Assembly: GCA_963652495.1 (NCBI GenBank)
Contig: CAVJTU010000004.1
Coordinates: forward strand, 6,825-70,824
Reading direction: 5' to 3'
DNA from: Anthropogastromicrobium sp963652495
GTDB taxonomy: Bacteria; Bacillota; Clostridia; Lachnospirales; Lachnospiraceae
Length of the DNA stretch: 64,000 nt
Part shown: positions 33,380 through 42,656 of the stretch, piece after piece
Layout of the letters: every line of letters starts with the position of its first letter
Numbering within the stretch: position 1 is the stretch's first letter
Notes under the pieces: generated by a model
What the model saw: only the letters and a program-made list of their open reading frames with translations
Database searches by the model: none
What the model was told of the DNA's origin: nothing
Translations under genes and position numbers: made by a program

Positions 33380-33476
33380 ATGCATTGTGTATAAAAATAC
33401 TGTGGGGGTTCTGCTATAGAATTGGCATGAGATTCTGTGAACTTTGCCTAATTTTTTTGAGGCTCTTAGAATGCGC

Positions 33477-33505
33477 TTGAAAAATAAATTCAAATGCTTT
33501 ATACT
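33477..33505 (+). promoter_or_regulatory. Promoter of the LacI-type regulator gene
   Basis: TTGAAA (33477-33482), a 17-bp spacer and TATACT (33500-33505), 25 bp before the start codon. Confidence 0.75.
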
Positions 33506-33530
33506 CACAAAGTGAAGAAAGGAGAGAACT

Positions 33531-34517
33531 ATGGCAACGCTGAAAGATGTAGCGAAGGCTTCCGGATTGACAGTGGGAACTGTTTCTAGAGTTTTGAATA
33601 ATAGGGGATATATAAGTGATAAGACAAGAGAGAAAGTGTATCAGGTAATGAAAGAATTGAATTACCAGCCAAATGAAATGGCACGTTCGCTTTCAAAACA
33701 GAAGAACAATACAATAGGAATTATTCTTCCTCAGATTGAACATCCTTATTTTGCAAAAGTCTTAGGACGTCTGGAGCGAGAGGCTACTAAGCGAGGATAT
33801 CGTACAATGCTGTTTGTATCCAAAAACAGAGAGGAACGTGAGGAGGAATGTATAGAGATGTGCAAAAGTGCCAGAGTTGCAGGCGTAGTAGTGTGCAGCG
33901 GATGCTTTGGTACAGAAAAATTTGCAGGACTTGATTTTCCGTTAATCACGCTTGAGCGATCCATTGACCAGGCAACATCAGGTGTTGAGTGTGACAATTA
34001 TCAGGGAGGTGTGCTTGCAACGCAGCTTTTGATTGATAAGGGATGCCGTAAATTGATGTATATCGGTGGTATGAGCGCCGGTGAGGATGTGGCCATGCCG
34101 GCAGATTTTCGTGAAGTTGGATTTCGCGATACCTGTGAAAAGCAGAAGGTAAAAAATCTGGTGATGGTGACGGATAAAGAACAGTTTGATACGATGGAAT
34201 ACTATAGCTTTGTGAGAGAACAGATTGAAAAACATCCGGATGTGGATGGTGTATTTGCAAGTTCTGATATTATTGGTGCGTATGTGCTTCAGGCTTGTCG
34301 CGATCTGAATATTCGCGTTCCGCAGGATGTAAAGATTGTAGGGTTTGATGATGTAAATATTGCGCAGTTCACGACTCCGGGACTGACAACAATTCACCAA
34401 CCGGTAGAACAAATGGCAGAACAGGCAATTTCAGATATTTCATTAATTGACGCAGGGAAGATGGTTCCTTCCAGAACGGTATTTCCTGTAACGCTTGTAG
34501 AACGTGGGACAACTTAA
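33531..34517 (+). CDS. LacI family transcriptional regulator
   Basis: The 328-residue repressor has an N-terminal LacI helix-turn-helix (ATLKDVAKASGLTVGTVSRV) and hinge (YQPNEMARSLS), then a periplasmic-binding-protein-like sugar domain. It probably controls the downstream ABC transporter and GH13 genes, which encode a sugar-use locus. ATG follows AAAGGAGAGAACT. A terminator separates it from the transporter operon, so it is its own transcription unit. Confidence 0.93.
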   Translation: MATLKDVAKASGLTVGTVSRVLNNRGYISDKTREKVYQVMKELNYQPNEMARSLSKQKNNTIGIILPQIEHPYFAKVLGRLEREATKRGYRTMLFVSKNREEREEECIEMCKSARVAGVVVCSGCFGTEKFAGLDFPLITLERSIDQATSGVECDNYQGGVLATQLLIDKGCRKLMYIGGMSAGEDVAMPADFREVGFRDTCEKQKVKNLVMVTDKEQFDTMEYYSFVREQIEKHPDVDGVFASSDIIGAYVLQACRDLNIRVPQDVKIVGFDDVNIAQFTTPGLTTIHQPVEQMAEQAISDISLIDAGKMVPSRTVFPVTLVERGTT

Positions 34518-34546
34518 CAAATAAAATAATTACCAATAGACTTAAA

Positions 34547-34592
34547 AAAGATTGTTGCATAATGAGTAGGATATTCATGAGCAGCAATCTTT
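34547..34592 (+). terminator. Terminator after the LacI gene
   Basis: AAAGATTGTTGC (34547-34558) pairs with GCAGCAATCTTT (34581-34592), followed by a T-rich run. Confidence 0.85.
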
Positions 34593-34822
34593 TTCTTGTA
34601 TATATTGGACATTGGTAAACAGTTTTAAAAAAGAAAAAATCGCAAGCGGTTATTATAAGAAAAACCAAATTTATTCTAAAAATAATCATGACAGATACGT
34701 TTGTTTAAGCATATATTGAAATGAATACGCAGACAAACTGATATAGTGCACAAAATATACATAGTGAAATCATATAAAATCAACAAAATGCATTTTACAC
34801 GAAAGAAAAATATGATAACCGC

Positions 34823-34851
34823 TTGACATATACAAAGTGCAGTGCTATGAT
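34823..34851 (+). promoter_or_regulatory. Promoter of the sugar ABC transporter operon
   Basis: TTGACA (34823-34828), a 17-bp spacer and TATGAT (34846-34851). ATAACCGCTT (34815-34824), overlapping the -35, is an exact inverted copy of AAGCGGTTAT at 34644-34653, a possible regulator pair. The rest of the 395-bp gap back to the LacI gene is AT-rich with no gene seen. Confidence 0.75.
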
Positions 34852-34912
34852 GAAGCCACAAACAAAAAACGTCGCGAACGAGACAAGACGTAAAAACAGG
34901 AGGATATTCATT

Positions 34913-36169
34913 ATGAAAAGAAAAGCAACAGTAGCACTTACACTCGCAGCAGCAATGGCAGCCACCGCAGTTCCGGCAATGGCAGATGATAAGGTGAGCA
35001 TCACTATTTTCAACTCCAAGATGGAGGTTCAGAGCCAGTTTGAGGAGATGGCAGAAAAATATTCTGAGGAGACCGGCGTAGATGTTGAGGTTTACTACTC
35101 CAGCGATACCGTAGCAGCTCATCTGGCAACCAAGTATTCAGCAGGTGATCCGTACACTTTGGCAATGGTAGATGCAAGAGATGTCTATTCTCTGGCAGAA
35201 GAGCATGCGATCGATATGAGCGATCAGGATTGGGTAAAGAATACCAACTATGCGATCGGTGTAAATGGTGAGATCAACGGTTTCCCGGTATGTGTTGAGG
35301 CTCGAGGCCTGATCTACAATGCAGATGCAATTGAGGCAATTACAGGTGAGACTTTTAACCCGGAAGATTACAAGACACTTGATTCCTTTAAGGAACTGAT
35401 TGAGCAGTTAAAGGAAGGCGGAATGGAGACTCCGACTGGAATTATGAAGGAGGATTGGTCCTTAGCAGCTCACTTCCTGGCAGAAGTAACAGAGGAGCAG
35501 CCGGATGTAGATGAGTTTATCACGAAGCTGCATGACGGTGAGGCGGATCTGATCAACAATGAGAAGTTCAATTCTTTGATGGATTTCTTTGATGTTATGA
35601 TGGAGAACAATTACGCGAAGGATTCTGCAATTGCAGCAGAGCGTGAGGTAACAGAGATGATGTTAGCCGAGGGCGAGATTGCATTCATGTTCGGCGGCAA
35701 CTGGGACTGGTCCGTAATCAATGCATATGACTATTCTGAGAACATGGGCATGATGCCTGTTCCGCAGAACACCGATGATGGCTCCAATGAGAAGCTTGTA
35801 GGTGGTGGTTCCAAGTATTTTATGATTGATTCTTCTGATGATACAACTGATGAGCAGCGTCAGGCAGCACTTGATTTCTTAGAGTGGCTGGCAGATTCTG
35901 AGGAGGGACAGTCCTTCATTACTGAGGATTGTGCACTTGTTCCGGCATTCTCCAACAATGAGAACGAGGTAGCAGATCCGCTTGGACAGTCTGTTAAGGA
36001 ATATGCAGATAATGAGGCACTGATTGATAATTACAACTATATGCCAGACGATCACATTTCTCTGTGTGGAGCAATCTTCCAGAAGTATCTGGCAGGACAG
36101 ATTGATCGCGAGGAGTTTGCTTCTGAGATCGAAGATTACTGGAAGTCCGCAGATGTTGTGGAGCACTAA
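34913..36169 (+). CDS. ABC transporter sugar-binding protein
   Basis: The 418-residue family 1 extracellular solute-binding protein has a signal peptide (residues 1-25, MKRKATVALTLAAAMAATA then VPAMA) ending in a type I AMA site with no lipobox cysteine. That is unusual for a Gram-positive binding protein. The mature part shows EVQSQFEEMAEKYSEETGVDVEV and FMFGGNWDWS. It delivers a sugar to the two permeases downstream. ATG 34913 follows ACAGGAGGATATTC. Confidence 0.92.
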   Translation: MKRKATVALTLAAAMAATAVPAMADDKVSITIFNSKMEVQSQFEEMAEKYSEETGVDVEVYYSSDTVAAHLATKYSAGDPYTLAMVDARDVYSLAEEHAIDMSDQDWVKNTNYAIGVNGEINGFPVCVEARGLIYNADAIEAITGETFNPEDYKTLDSFKELIEQLKEGGMETPTGIMKEDWSLAAHFLAEVTEEQPDVDEFITKLHDGEADLINNEKFNSLMDFFDVMMENNYAKDSAIAAEREVTEMMLAEGEIAFMFGGNWDWSVINAYDYSENMGMMPVPQNTDDGSNEKLVGGGSKYFMIDSSDDTTDEQRQAALDFLEWLADSEEGQSFITEDCALVPAFSNNENEVADPLGQSVKEYADNEALIDNYNYMPDDHISLCGAIFQKYLAGQIDREEFASEIEDYWKSADVVEH

Positions 36170-36239
36170 TCATACGAGTACATCTAATTTTTGATAGAGA
36201 ATGTCTCCTCTAATCATAAAGGAAGGCATCACCCCAATA

Positions 36240-36275
36240 GAGGCTGTCTGTTGATGACAGGCGGCAGACAGTCTC
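36240..36275 (+). terminator. Hairpin between binding-protein and permease genes
   Basis: GAGGCTGTCTG (36240-36250) pairs with CAGACAGTCTC (36265-36275), with a T-rich tail. It probably reduces read-through so that the binding protein is made in excess over the permeases. Confidence 0.75.
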
Positions 36276-36323
36276 GTCTTTTCTCTTATAAAAATAGTAA
36301 ATACAGGGAAGGGGATCGTGATT

Positions 36324-37205
36324 ATGGATAGAAACACGACAAGTTATAAGATAAAACAGTACGCAATGTTCGCAGGCATCTCCACAGTACTGTTTGCAGC
36401 GGTGGTAATTGTTCCGTTTATCTACGGTTTATATCTGACATTTACAAGCTGGGATGGCATTTCAAAGGAAAAACCGTTTGTTGGTCTGGCAAATTACATC
36501 GCAACCTTCCAGGATACTGCATACTGGCAGGCTCTTGGAAGAACTGTTATCTACTCAGTTATTTCAGTCGTTTTGGTAAATGTAGTGGCATTTTTCCTTG
36601 CATATCTTCTTACCAGCGGCATTAAGGGACAGAACTTTTTCCGTGCAGGTTTCTTTATCCCGAATCTGATTGGCGGTATCGTTCTTGGTTATGTATGGAA
36701 GTTTGTATTTAACAGAGCATTTGTTTCCATCGGAAAGGCACTTTCCATCGGAGCACTTTCAAATTCATGGCTGTCCACTCCAAGCGGAGCGATGGCATGT
36801 CTGATTATCGTTTCTGTATGGCAGTATGCCGGTTACATGATGTTGATTTATGTTGCCGGATTTATGAGCGTACCGAAGAGTCTGAAGGAGGCCGCACAGA
36901 TTGACGGCTGTACCAAATTTCAGGCGACCGTCAACATTATCATCCCGCTTATGAGAGCATCATTTGTGCAGTGCTTATTCCTTACGATTACCAGATGCTT
37001 CATGGTATACGATGTAAACCTGTCTTTGACAAAGGGCGAACCATTCAATTCTTCTGTAATGGCGGCAATGCATGTATACAATCAGGCATTTACTTATAAG
37101 AATTATGGTTTAGGTCAGGCTGAGGCTCTTGTACTGTTTATTGTCTGCGCGATCGTAGGTGTAACACAGGTTTATATTGGTAAGAAAGGGGAGGTGGCAG
37201 CATAA
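36324..37205 (+). CDS. Sugar ABC transporter permease (MalF type)
   Basis: The 293-residue inner-membrane permease has six hydrophobic segments and the EAA loop LKEAAQIDGCTKFQATVNII (about 190-210) that contacts the ATPase. ATG 36324 lies 9 nt after AAGGGG; an in-frame GTG at 36318 is too close to the site. It overlaps the next gene by one base. No ATPase gene is nearby, so a shared MsmK-like ATPase encoded elsewhere is inferred. Confidence 0.92.
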   Translation: MDRNTTSYKIKQYAMFAGISTVLFAAVVIVPFIYGLYLTFTSWDGISKEKPFVGLANYIATFQDTAYWQALGRTVIYSVISVVLVNVVAFFLAYLLTSGIKGQNFFRAGFFIPNLIGGIVLGYVWKFVFNRAFVSIGKALSIGALSNSWLSTPSGAMACLIIVSVWQYAGYMMLIYVAGFMSVPKSLKEAAQIDGCTKFQATVNIIIPLMRASFVQCLFLTITRCFMVYDVNLSLTKGEPFNSSVMAAMHVYNQAFTYKNYGLGQAEALVLFIVCAIVGVTQVYIGKKGEVAA

Positions 37206-38065
37206 TGGAAGAAAATAAAAAAGCGGCACAGAAAAAGAAAATTAGCCATGCCATTATCATGGTTGTTTTAATCCTCCTGTTTTTGATGTTCATCTTCCCA
37301 TTTATCCTGGTTATTATCAATGCATTTAAGACCAAGGGTGACATTATGTCAGACCCGATGGCACTGGTTGGAGCCCATGGCTTTATCGTGACGAACTTTT
37401 CCGATGCGATGAAGAAGATGAATTTTGGAACATCATTTACGAACTCGCTGCTGATTACAACGATTTCTACAATCGGAACGATTCTGCTGTCTGCAATGAC
37501 TGCATTCGTGATCGTGCGAAACAATTGGAAGGCGTGTAAGTTGCTGTTTACGTTAATGATTGCATCCATGGTCATTCCATTTCAGGTTTTGATGATTCCG
37601 CTTGTATCTTTATATGGTGGCATCTTCGGTGTCTTAAACAGCCGCATTACTCTGATTTTGATGCACATTGGATTTTCGCTGTCCATGGCAACCTTCATGT
37701 TCCATGGCGCAATTCACACCAATATTCCGATGGAACTTGAGGAAGCAGCTTTTCTGGATGGCTGCAGCAGATGGCAGACCTACTGGAAAATCGTATTTCC
37801 ATTGTTAAAGCCAACAATTGCAACAGTAGCAATTATTGATGCGATGGCATTCTGGAATGATTATCTTCTGCCAAGCCTTGTACTCGGACGTAAAGAATTA
37901 TATACACTTCCGATTGCAACACAGGCATTCTATGGAACCTACTCAACGGATATGGGCCTGGTAATGGCCGCTCTGCTGCTTGCAATGCTGCCGATTCTGG
38001 TATTATATTTGTTCCTGCAGCGTTTCATTGTTGAGGGCGTTACCTCCGGAGCAGTTAAGGGTTAA
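37205..38065 (+). CDS. Sugar ABC transporter permease (MalG type)
   Basis: The 286-residue second permease has six membrane segments and the EAA loop LEEAAFLDGCSRWQTYWKI. The N-terminal 15 residues are Lys-rich and cytoplasmic. Its start overlaps the previous stop (TAATG), so the two permeases are coupled and made in equal amounts. A terminator and repeat A follow. Confidence 0.93.
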   Translation: MEENKKAAQKKKISHAIIMVVLILLFLMFIFPFILVIINAFKTKGDIMSDPMALVGAHGFIVTNFSDAMKKMNFGTSFTNSLLITTISTIGTILLSAMTAFVIVRNNWKACKLLFTLMIASMVIPFQVLMIPLVSLYGGIFGVLNSRITLILMHIGFSLSMATFMFHGAIHTNIPMELEEAAFLDGCSRWQTYWKIVFPLLKPTIATVAIIDAMAFWNDYLLPSLVLGRKELYTLPIATQAFYGTYSTDMGLVMAALLLAMLPILVLYLFLQRFIVEGVTSGAVKG

Positions 38066-38079
38066 TATATCAAAGTAAA

Positions 38080-38119
38080 AAATAAGAGGTCCAATACAGA
38101 ACGTTTTTGGATCTCTTAT
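38080..38119 (+). terminator. Terminator after the permease genes
   Basis: AATAAGAGGTCCAA (38080-38093) pairs with TTGGATCTCTTATT (38106-38119), with one mismatch, and is followed by a T-run. Confidence 0.85.
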
Positions 38120-38132
38120 TTATTTTTATAAA

Positions 38133-38245
38133 ATGATACCAGGGTCAAAAGGTCAGAAAGCCGATGCAAGCTTGCTTGCGAGAGTGCAAAGCATGTAGCA
38201 ATCTGGTATCAAAGGGGTCAAAATGCCTTTTGACCCCAACATTAT
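38133..38245. repeat. Interspersed palindromic repeat A, copy 4
   Basis: 113 bp with the shared left end, hairpin CAAGCTTGCTTG, the GAGAGTGCAAAGCATGTAGCAATCTGGTATC segment (in parts) and right end CCTTTTGACCCCAACATTAT. It lies between the permease terminator and the amylosucrase-like gene; the rest of that 346-bp gap holds no gene. Confidence 0.85.
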
Positions 38246-38411
38246 AAAATGAGTCGGTATACGGTTCAAAGAGTAGTTGGATGGAGAACAATATATCGCT
38301 AAATAAGTTGATGAAAACGAAAAGGAGAAAAAAGTGAGAGCAAACGACAGAAAAGAAGACGACATGAAAAAGAGAAATGCTCAAACCACATATACCAACA
38401 AGGAGGGCTGT

Positions 38412-40244
38412 ATGGAGAAGATATATGCTGAACGTTTTGAAAAGAAAAAGGATGAGCTTCATGCACTTTACATCGAATTATATAGAAATGATGAAATGTT
38501 TGAGGAACTGTGTGATCACCTTTGGGAGTTTTACAAAGAGAGAAGCGATGCGCTGAAGGCACTTGATGATAAGCGCGAAGCAGATCCGAATTGGTATAAG
38601 AAAAATGATATGCTCGGCATGATGTTCTACATTGATAATTTTGCGGGCAATATGAAAGGCGTACAGGGAAAGCTCGATTATCTGGAGAAGAATAATATCA
38701 ATTATATTCATCTGATGCCATTTTTGGATACGCCAAAAGGCCGTTCGGATGGTGGTTATGCGGTAGCTGATTTCAGAAAGGTGCAGGAAAATCTGGGTTC
38801 GATGGAAGATCTTGAAAGTCTGACAGGTGCATGCCACGAGAAAGGGATCAGCGTGTGTATGGATTTTGTCATGAATCACACCTCGGAGGATCATGAGTGG
38901 GCAAAGAAGGCACGTCAGGGAGACGGGGAGTATATGAGCCGTTATTTCTTCTTTGATAATAATGTCATTCCGTCTGAGTATGAGAAGACTGTTCCGCAGG
39001 TATTTCCGACAACGGCACCGGGAAATTTTACATGGCTGCCGGAGATTAATCACTATGTCATGACAACGTTTTATCCGTATCAGTGGGATTTGAATTATCA
39101 AAATCCGGTTGTTTTTAATGAGATGATGTACAATTTCCTCTATCTGGCAAACAAGGGAATTGATATTATTCGCATCGATGCAGTCCCATATATATGGAAG
39201 GAACTCCACACATCGTGCAGAAATCTGCCTCAGGTTCACACGATTGTGCGTATGATGCGTCTCATCGGTGAGATCGTGTGTCCGGGCATTTTGCTTTTAG
39301 GTGAAGTTGTAATGGAGCCGGAGAAGGTAGTTCCGTACTTTGGAACAGTAGAGAAGCCGGAATGTCATATGTTATACAATGTTACCACGATGGCAACGAC
39401 ATGGCATACAGTAGCGACAAGAGATGTCAGCCTGCTAAAGAAGCAGCTTGATATTGTAAATCGTCTCCCGAAGGATTATGTCTTCTTGAATTATCTGCGC
39501 TGTCATGATGATATTGGTTGGGGATTGGATTTTCCAACGTTACAGAAAGAGGGCATTCAGGAGCGTGCTCACAAACAGTATTTGAACGATTATTTCAGAG
39601 GCTATGAAGGTCATAGCAACAGCCGCGGCGTCCTCTACAATGAGGATCCGGTGACAGGTGATGCGAGATTCTGCGGAACAACAGCTTCCATGTGCGGCAT
39701 CGAAAAGGCCAGCTATCAGCATGACGCAGAGGCACTCGAAAAGGCAATTCGTTTTGATGTGATGCTTCATGCGTATATGTTTATGCAGTCTGGAATACCG
39801 GTACTTTATAGTGGAGATGAGATTGGACAGTTAAATGATTATGCGTATCGGGATGATCCGGATAAGGCACCGGATTCACGCTATGTTCACCGCGGTGCAA
39901 TGAACTGGGATGAGGCGGCAAAGTGTGACGATCTGACTACGATTCCGGGACGGATCTCGAAAAAGCTGAATCAATTGGAGAAGCTTCGCAAATCCGAAAA
40001 GGCATTTATGAGCAATGCCGATACATGGACAGTTGAGACGTGGGATAAGAGCATTCTTTGTATGGGCCGCTACTATGATGGGGATAAGATATACGGATTG
40101 TTTAATTTCAGTGAATTTGATAAGACGGCGTGGATCAATGAGCGCGATGGTCTGTATTGCGATTTGCTGACCGGAAGAACCATGGAAGCAGCCGGTGTAA
40201 ATATTCCAGCATATGGCTACATGTGGCTGAAAAAGATTCGATAA
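38412..40244 (+). CDS. Amylosucrase-like GH13 enzyme
   Basis: The 610-residue GH13 subfamily 4-like enzyme has the nucleophile Asp in DIIRIDAVPYIWK, acid/base Glu in LLLGEVVMEP and third Asp in YLRCHDDIGWG. The sequence FVMNHTSEDHEWAKKA and QWDLNYQNP resemble Neisseria amylosucrase. It may cleave sucrose or transfer glucose from it. ATG 38412 has AAGGAGGG upstream and fits the family N-terminus. A GTG at 38334, also with a good site, would add 26 residues. No signal peptide: it acts on imported sugar from the adjacent transporter. Confidence 0.88.
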   Translation: MEKIYAERFEKKKDELHALYIELYRNDEMFEELCDHLWEFYKERSDALKALDDKREADPNWYKKNDMLGMMFYIDNFAGNMKGVQGKLDYLEKNNINYIHLMPFLDTPKGRSDGGYAVADFRKVQENLGSMEDLESLTGACHEKGISVCMDFVMNHTSEDHEWAKKARQGDGEYMSRYFFFDNNVIPSEYEKTVPQVFPTTAPGNFTWLPEINHYVMTTFYPYQWDLNYQNPVVFNEMMYNFLYLANKGIDIIRIDAVPYIWKELHTSCRNLPQVHTIVRMMRLIGEIVCPGILLLGEVVMEPEKVVPYFGTVEKPECHMLYNVTTMATTWHTVATRDVSLLKKQLDIVNRLPKDYVFLNYLRCHDDIGWGLDFPTLQKEGIQERAHKQYLNDYFRGYEGHSNSRGVLYNEDPVTGDARFCGTTASMCGIEKASYQHDAEALEKAIRFDVMLHAYMFMQSGIPVLYSGDEIGQLNDYAYRDDPDKAPDSRYVHRGAMNWDEAAKCDDLTTIPGRISKKLNQLEKLRKSEKAFMSNADTWTVETWDKSILCMGRYYDGDKIYGLFNFSEFDKTAWINERDGLYCDLLTGRTMEAAGVNIPAYGYMWLKKIR

Positions 40245-40258
40245 GTTCTTTAGTGAAT

Positions 40259-40302
40259 ATCGCTGTAAAGCTCCTGCTTTAGTCAGGTGGCTTTGCGGCG
40301 AT
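40259..40302 (+). terminator. Terminator after the GH13 gene
   Basis: ATCGCTGTAAAGC (40259-40271) pairs with GCTTTGCGGCGAT (40290-40302) with two wobble pairs, then TATTTTTTT. Confidence 0.85.
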
Positions 40303-40523
40303 TATTTTTTTGGAAAATGTTTGATTGGTATTGCAATAGGCAAATAGAAGCTGCATAATATATGCATGGAATACAAATCGAACAACAATGTAACCTATTC
40401 CTGCAAATATAATGTATAGGAAGTATTTATGCAAGTATCTGATATGGCAAAACTATACATGATAATTATCTGCAAAGAAAATAAGATTGTGCCAGAAAAT
40501 TAAAGTGACAAAGGAGAAAAAGC

Positions 40524-41702
40524 ATGCCTGAGTTAAGTAAACGAGTGGGAACATTTACGGATTCTGTAATCAGAAGAATGACACGCATCAGTAATAAATA
40601 TGGTGCGATCAATTTGTCGCAAGGCTTCCCTGATTTTGACCCGCCAAAAGAAATCATGGATGCGCTTGCAGAGGCTGCATACAAAGGGCCGCATCAGTAT
40701 TCTGTGACATTTGGTGCCCAGAATTTCAGAGAAGCATTGGCAAAAAAACAGGAAAAAGCAATTCATAGACCGATTGATCCGAATAAGGAGATTGTAGTGA
40801 CTTGTGGCGGCACAGAAGCAATGATGTGTGCAATGATGACAATTTGCAATCCTGGGGATAAGGTAATGGTTTTCTCGCCATTTTATGAGAACTATGGTGC
40901 CGATGCAATTCTATCAGGAGCGAACCCAATCTACATTCCGCTTGTCCCACCAGGATATGAGTTTGACATTCATTTGGTGGAGCAGGGATTTCGTGATGGA
41001 GCAAAGGCGATCATTGTCTGCAATCCGTCCAATCCGTGCGGAAAAGTTTTCCGCGAGGATGAGTTAATGGAAATTGGAGCGCTTGCAGTGAAATATGATG
41101 CTTTTGTCGTGACAGATGAAGTATATGAGCACATGGTATATGCACCGAATAAGCATATTTGTATGGCATCGTTGCCGGGAATGTACGATCATACAATAAC
41201 CTGTAATTCGTTGTCAAAAACGTATTCGATTACAGGTTGGCGATTGGGTTATCTGATTGGACCGGAAAATGTGGTCGAGGCAGCAAAGAAGGTTCATGAT
41301 TTCCTGACAGTAGGGGCAGCGGCGCCGCTTCAGGAAGCAGCAACAGTGGGATTGCAATTTTCAGAAGAATATTATGAGAAGCTATTGGAAAGTTATACGG
41401 AAAGGAGAAATTATTTTCTGGAAGGATTAGATCGAATCGGACTAAAACATAATATACCGCAGGGAACATATTTTGTATTGGTTGATATCTCCGATTTTTT
41501 GGAACTTCCACAATTTCAGGGATTTTCCGATTTGGAATTTTGTGAATGGATGATTAAAGAAATTGGTGTGGCGGCAGTTCCGGGCTCTAGTTTCTTTAAA
41601 GAAGAAGTGAATAACCTGATTCGTCTGCATTTTGCACGTGGAAAAGAGACTTTAGAGGAAGCACTGAATCGCCTCGAAAAACTGAAGGAATTATTGAAAT
41701 AA
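40524..41702 (+). CDS. Pyridoxal phosphate-dependent aminotransferase (class I/II)
   Basis: The 392-residue enzyme has the PLP lysine in CNSLSKTYSITGWRLGY (about 234), the N/D/Y residues in NPSNPCGKV and TDEVYEHM, and C-terminal RLHFARGKETL. It resembles aspartate/aromatic aminotransferases of the AspB group. The amino acid substrate cannot be stated. ATG follows AAAGGAGAAAAAGC. It stands alone, with repeat B downstream. Confidence 0.92.
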   Translation: MPELSKRVGTFTDSVIRRMTRISNKYGAINLSQGFPDFDPPKEIMDALAEAAYKGPHQYSVTFGAQNFREALAKKQEKAIHRPIDPNKEIVVTCGGTEAMMCAMMTICNPGDKVMVFSPFYENYGADAILSGANPIYIPLVPPGYEFDIHLVEQGFRDGAKAIIVCNPSNPCGKVFREDELMEIGALAVKYDAFVVTDEVYEHMVYAPNKHICMASLPGMYDHTITCNSLSKTYSITGWRLGYLIGPENVVEAAKKVHDFLTVGAAAPLQEAATVGLQFSEEYYEKLLESYTERRNYFLEGLDRIGLKHNIPQGTYFVLVDISDFLELPQFQGFSDLEFCEWMIKEIGVAAVPGSSFFKEEVNNLIRLHFARGKETLEEALNRLEKLKELLK

Positions 41703-41735
41703 AGGGCAGTATATGTTTTGAAAGAAGTAAACATT

Positions 41736-41786
41736 TAAGCGAATCAAGCAAGTAGCGAAGCGGATTGCGAATGTCCGCTTTGACAG
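41736..41786. repeat. Interspersed repeat B, copy 4
   Basis: AAGCGAATCAAGCAAGTAGC, GAAGCGGATTGCGAATGT and CCGCTTTGACA, very close to the copy at 32525-32575. Confidence 0.75.
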
Positions 41787-41842
41787 AAAAGCCTGGAAAA
41801 TCAATGATTCATGGCTTGACATTATAGGAAAGAGAGGAAATT

Positions 41843-42334
41843 ATGATAGTTACAGCTGCAATCGAAAAAATGATTGATTTTTACAAAGGAAATATACATG
41901 ATATTAACCATTTTATGAAGGTATGGGGCTTTGCCAGAAATATTGGTGAGGCACAAGGGTTGGATGAAGATACACAGAGGATTCTGGAGCTGGCAGCAGT
42001 CGTACATGATATTGCATGTCCGTTATGCCGCGAGAAATATGGCAACGCAAGCGGAAAACATCAGGAGGAGGAGAGTGCGCCGCTTGTAGATGCATTTTTT
42101 GCTGAAATGCCTGTTGAAAAAAGCGATGTTGAGCGAATCAAATGGCTGGTGACACACCATCACACCTATACAAATGTGGATGGTATTGATTACAGAATCC
42201 TGTTGGAAGCTGATTTTTTGGTAAATGCCGGCGAGAGCGGATACTCGAAAGAAATGATTAAAAATGCGCGCGAGACTGTTTTTTTCACGGAAGCAGGAAC
42301 ACGTCTGTTAGAGAGTATATATCTTAGAGCGTAA
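41843..42334 (+). CDS. HD-domain phosphohydrolase
   Basis: The 163-residue metal-dependent hydrolase of the HD superfamily has His in DINHFMKVWGFA, His-Asp in AAVVHDIACPLC, paired His in VTHHHTYTN and Asp in LLEADFLVNAG. Small proteins of this kind act on nucleotides, but the substrate is unknown. ATG follows GAGAGGAAATT. It lies between two copies of repeat B. Confidence 0.88.
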   Translation: MIVTAAIEKMIDFYKGNIHDINHFMKVWGFARNIGEAQGLDEDTQRILELAAVVHDIACPLCREKYGNASGKHQEEESAPLVDAFFAEMPVEKSDVERIKWLVTHHHTYTNVDGIDYRILLEADFLVNAGESGYSKEMIKNARETVFFTEAGTRLLESIYLRA

Positions 42335-42429
42335 TACCACAGGAACAAAGCAGGTCCGTCAAATTTGCAAGTGGATTGTGTGTGGTTGGTGGAACGGGCA
42401 TTTTTGCGATATGTTTTTGTGCAATCGTT

Positions 42430-42522
42430 GGTCAAAGCAGACATTCGCAATCCGCTTCGCTGCGTAGCTCTACACCGAATAACTGCTTCGCAGCGAAGCA
42501 GGACTTGCTTGATTCGGTTAAA
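42430..42522. repeat. Interspersed repeat B, copy 5 (long, inverted)
   Basis: GTCAAAGCAGACATTCGCAA, TCCGCTTCGCTGCGTAG, ACACCGAATAACTGCTTCGC and GCTTGATTCGGTTAAA. The left part is the reverse complement of copies 3 and 4, and the right part repeats their other end inverted, so it can fold on itself. Confidence 0.78.
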
Positions 42523-42569
42523 AAAAGCGTACCTGCCAATCGAATAATCGAGTGGCGGATACGCTTTTT
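42522..42569 (+). terminator. Terminator hairpin joined to repeat B
   Basis: AAAAAGCGTACCTGCCA pairs with the TGGCGGATACGCTTTTT arm, extended by TCGA/TCGA. It serves the convergent HD-hydrolase and amt genes and resembles the terminator at 31013. Confidence 0.82.
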
Positions 42570-42656
42570 GCAAACTCCGGCTGATGTATGTACAATGTGG
42601 GTTTAAACTGCGGAGGGTTTGCTGTGTGTAATAATTAAGAATGAAGTAGGAAAAAA

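Noticed and set aside
32487..33419. Overlapping Cys/Pro-rich reading frames across the array (PCKKCSPPC-type repeats)
   Set aside because: The same DNA repeat is read in shifting frames because the 275-bp period is not divisible by three, there is no good ribosome site, and the composition reflects the CTGCA and TTATCCCCA motifs.
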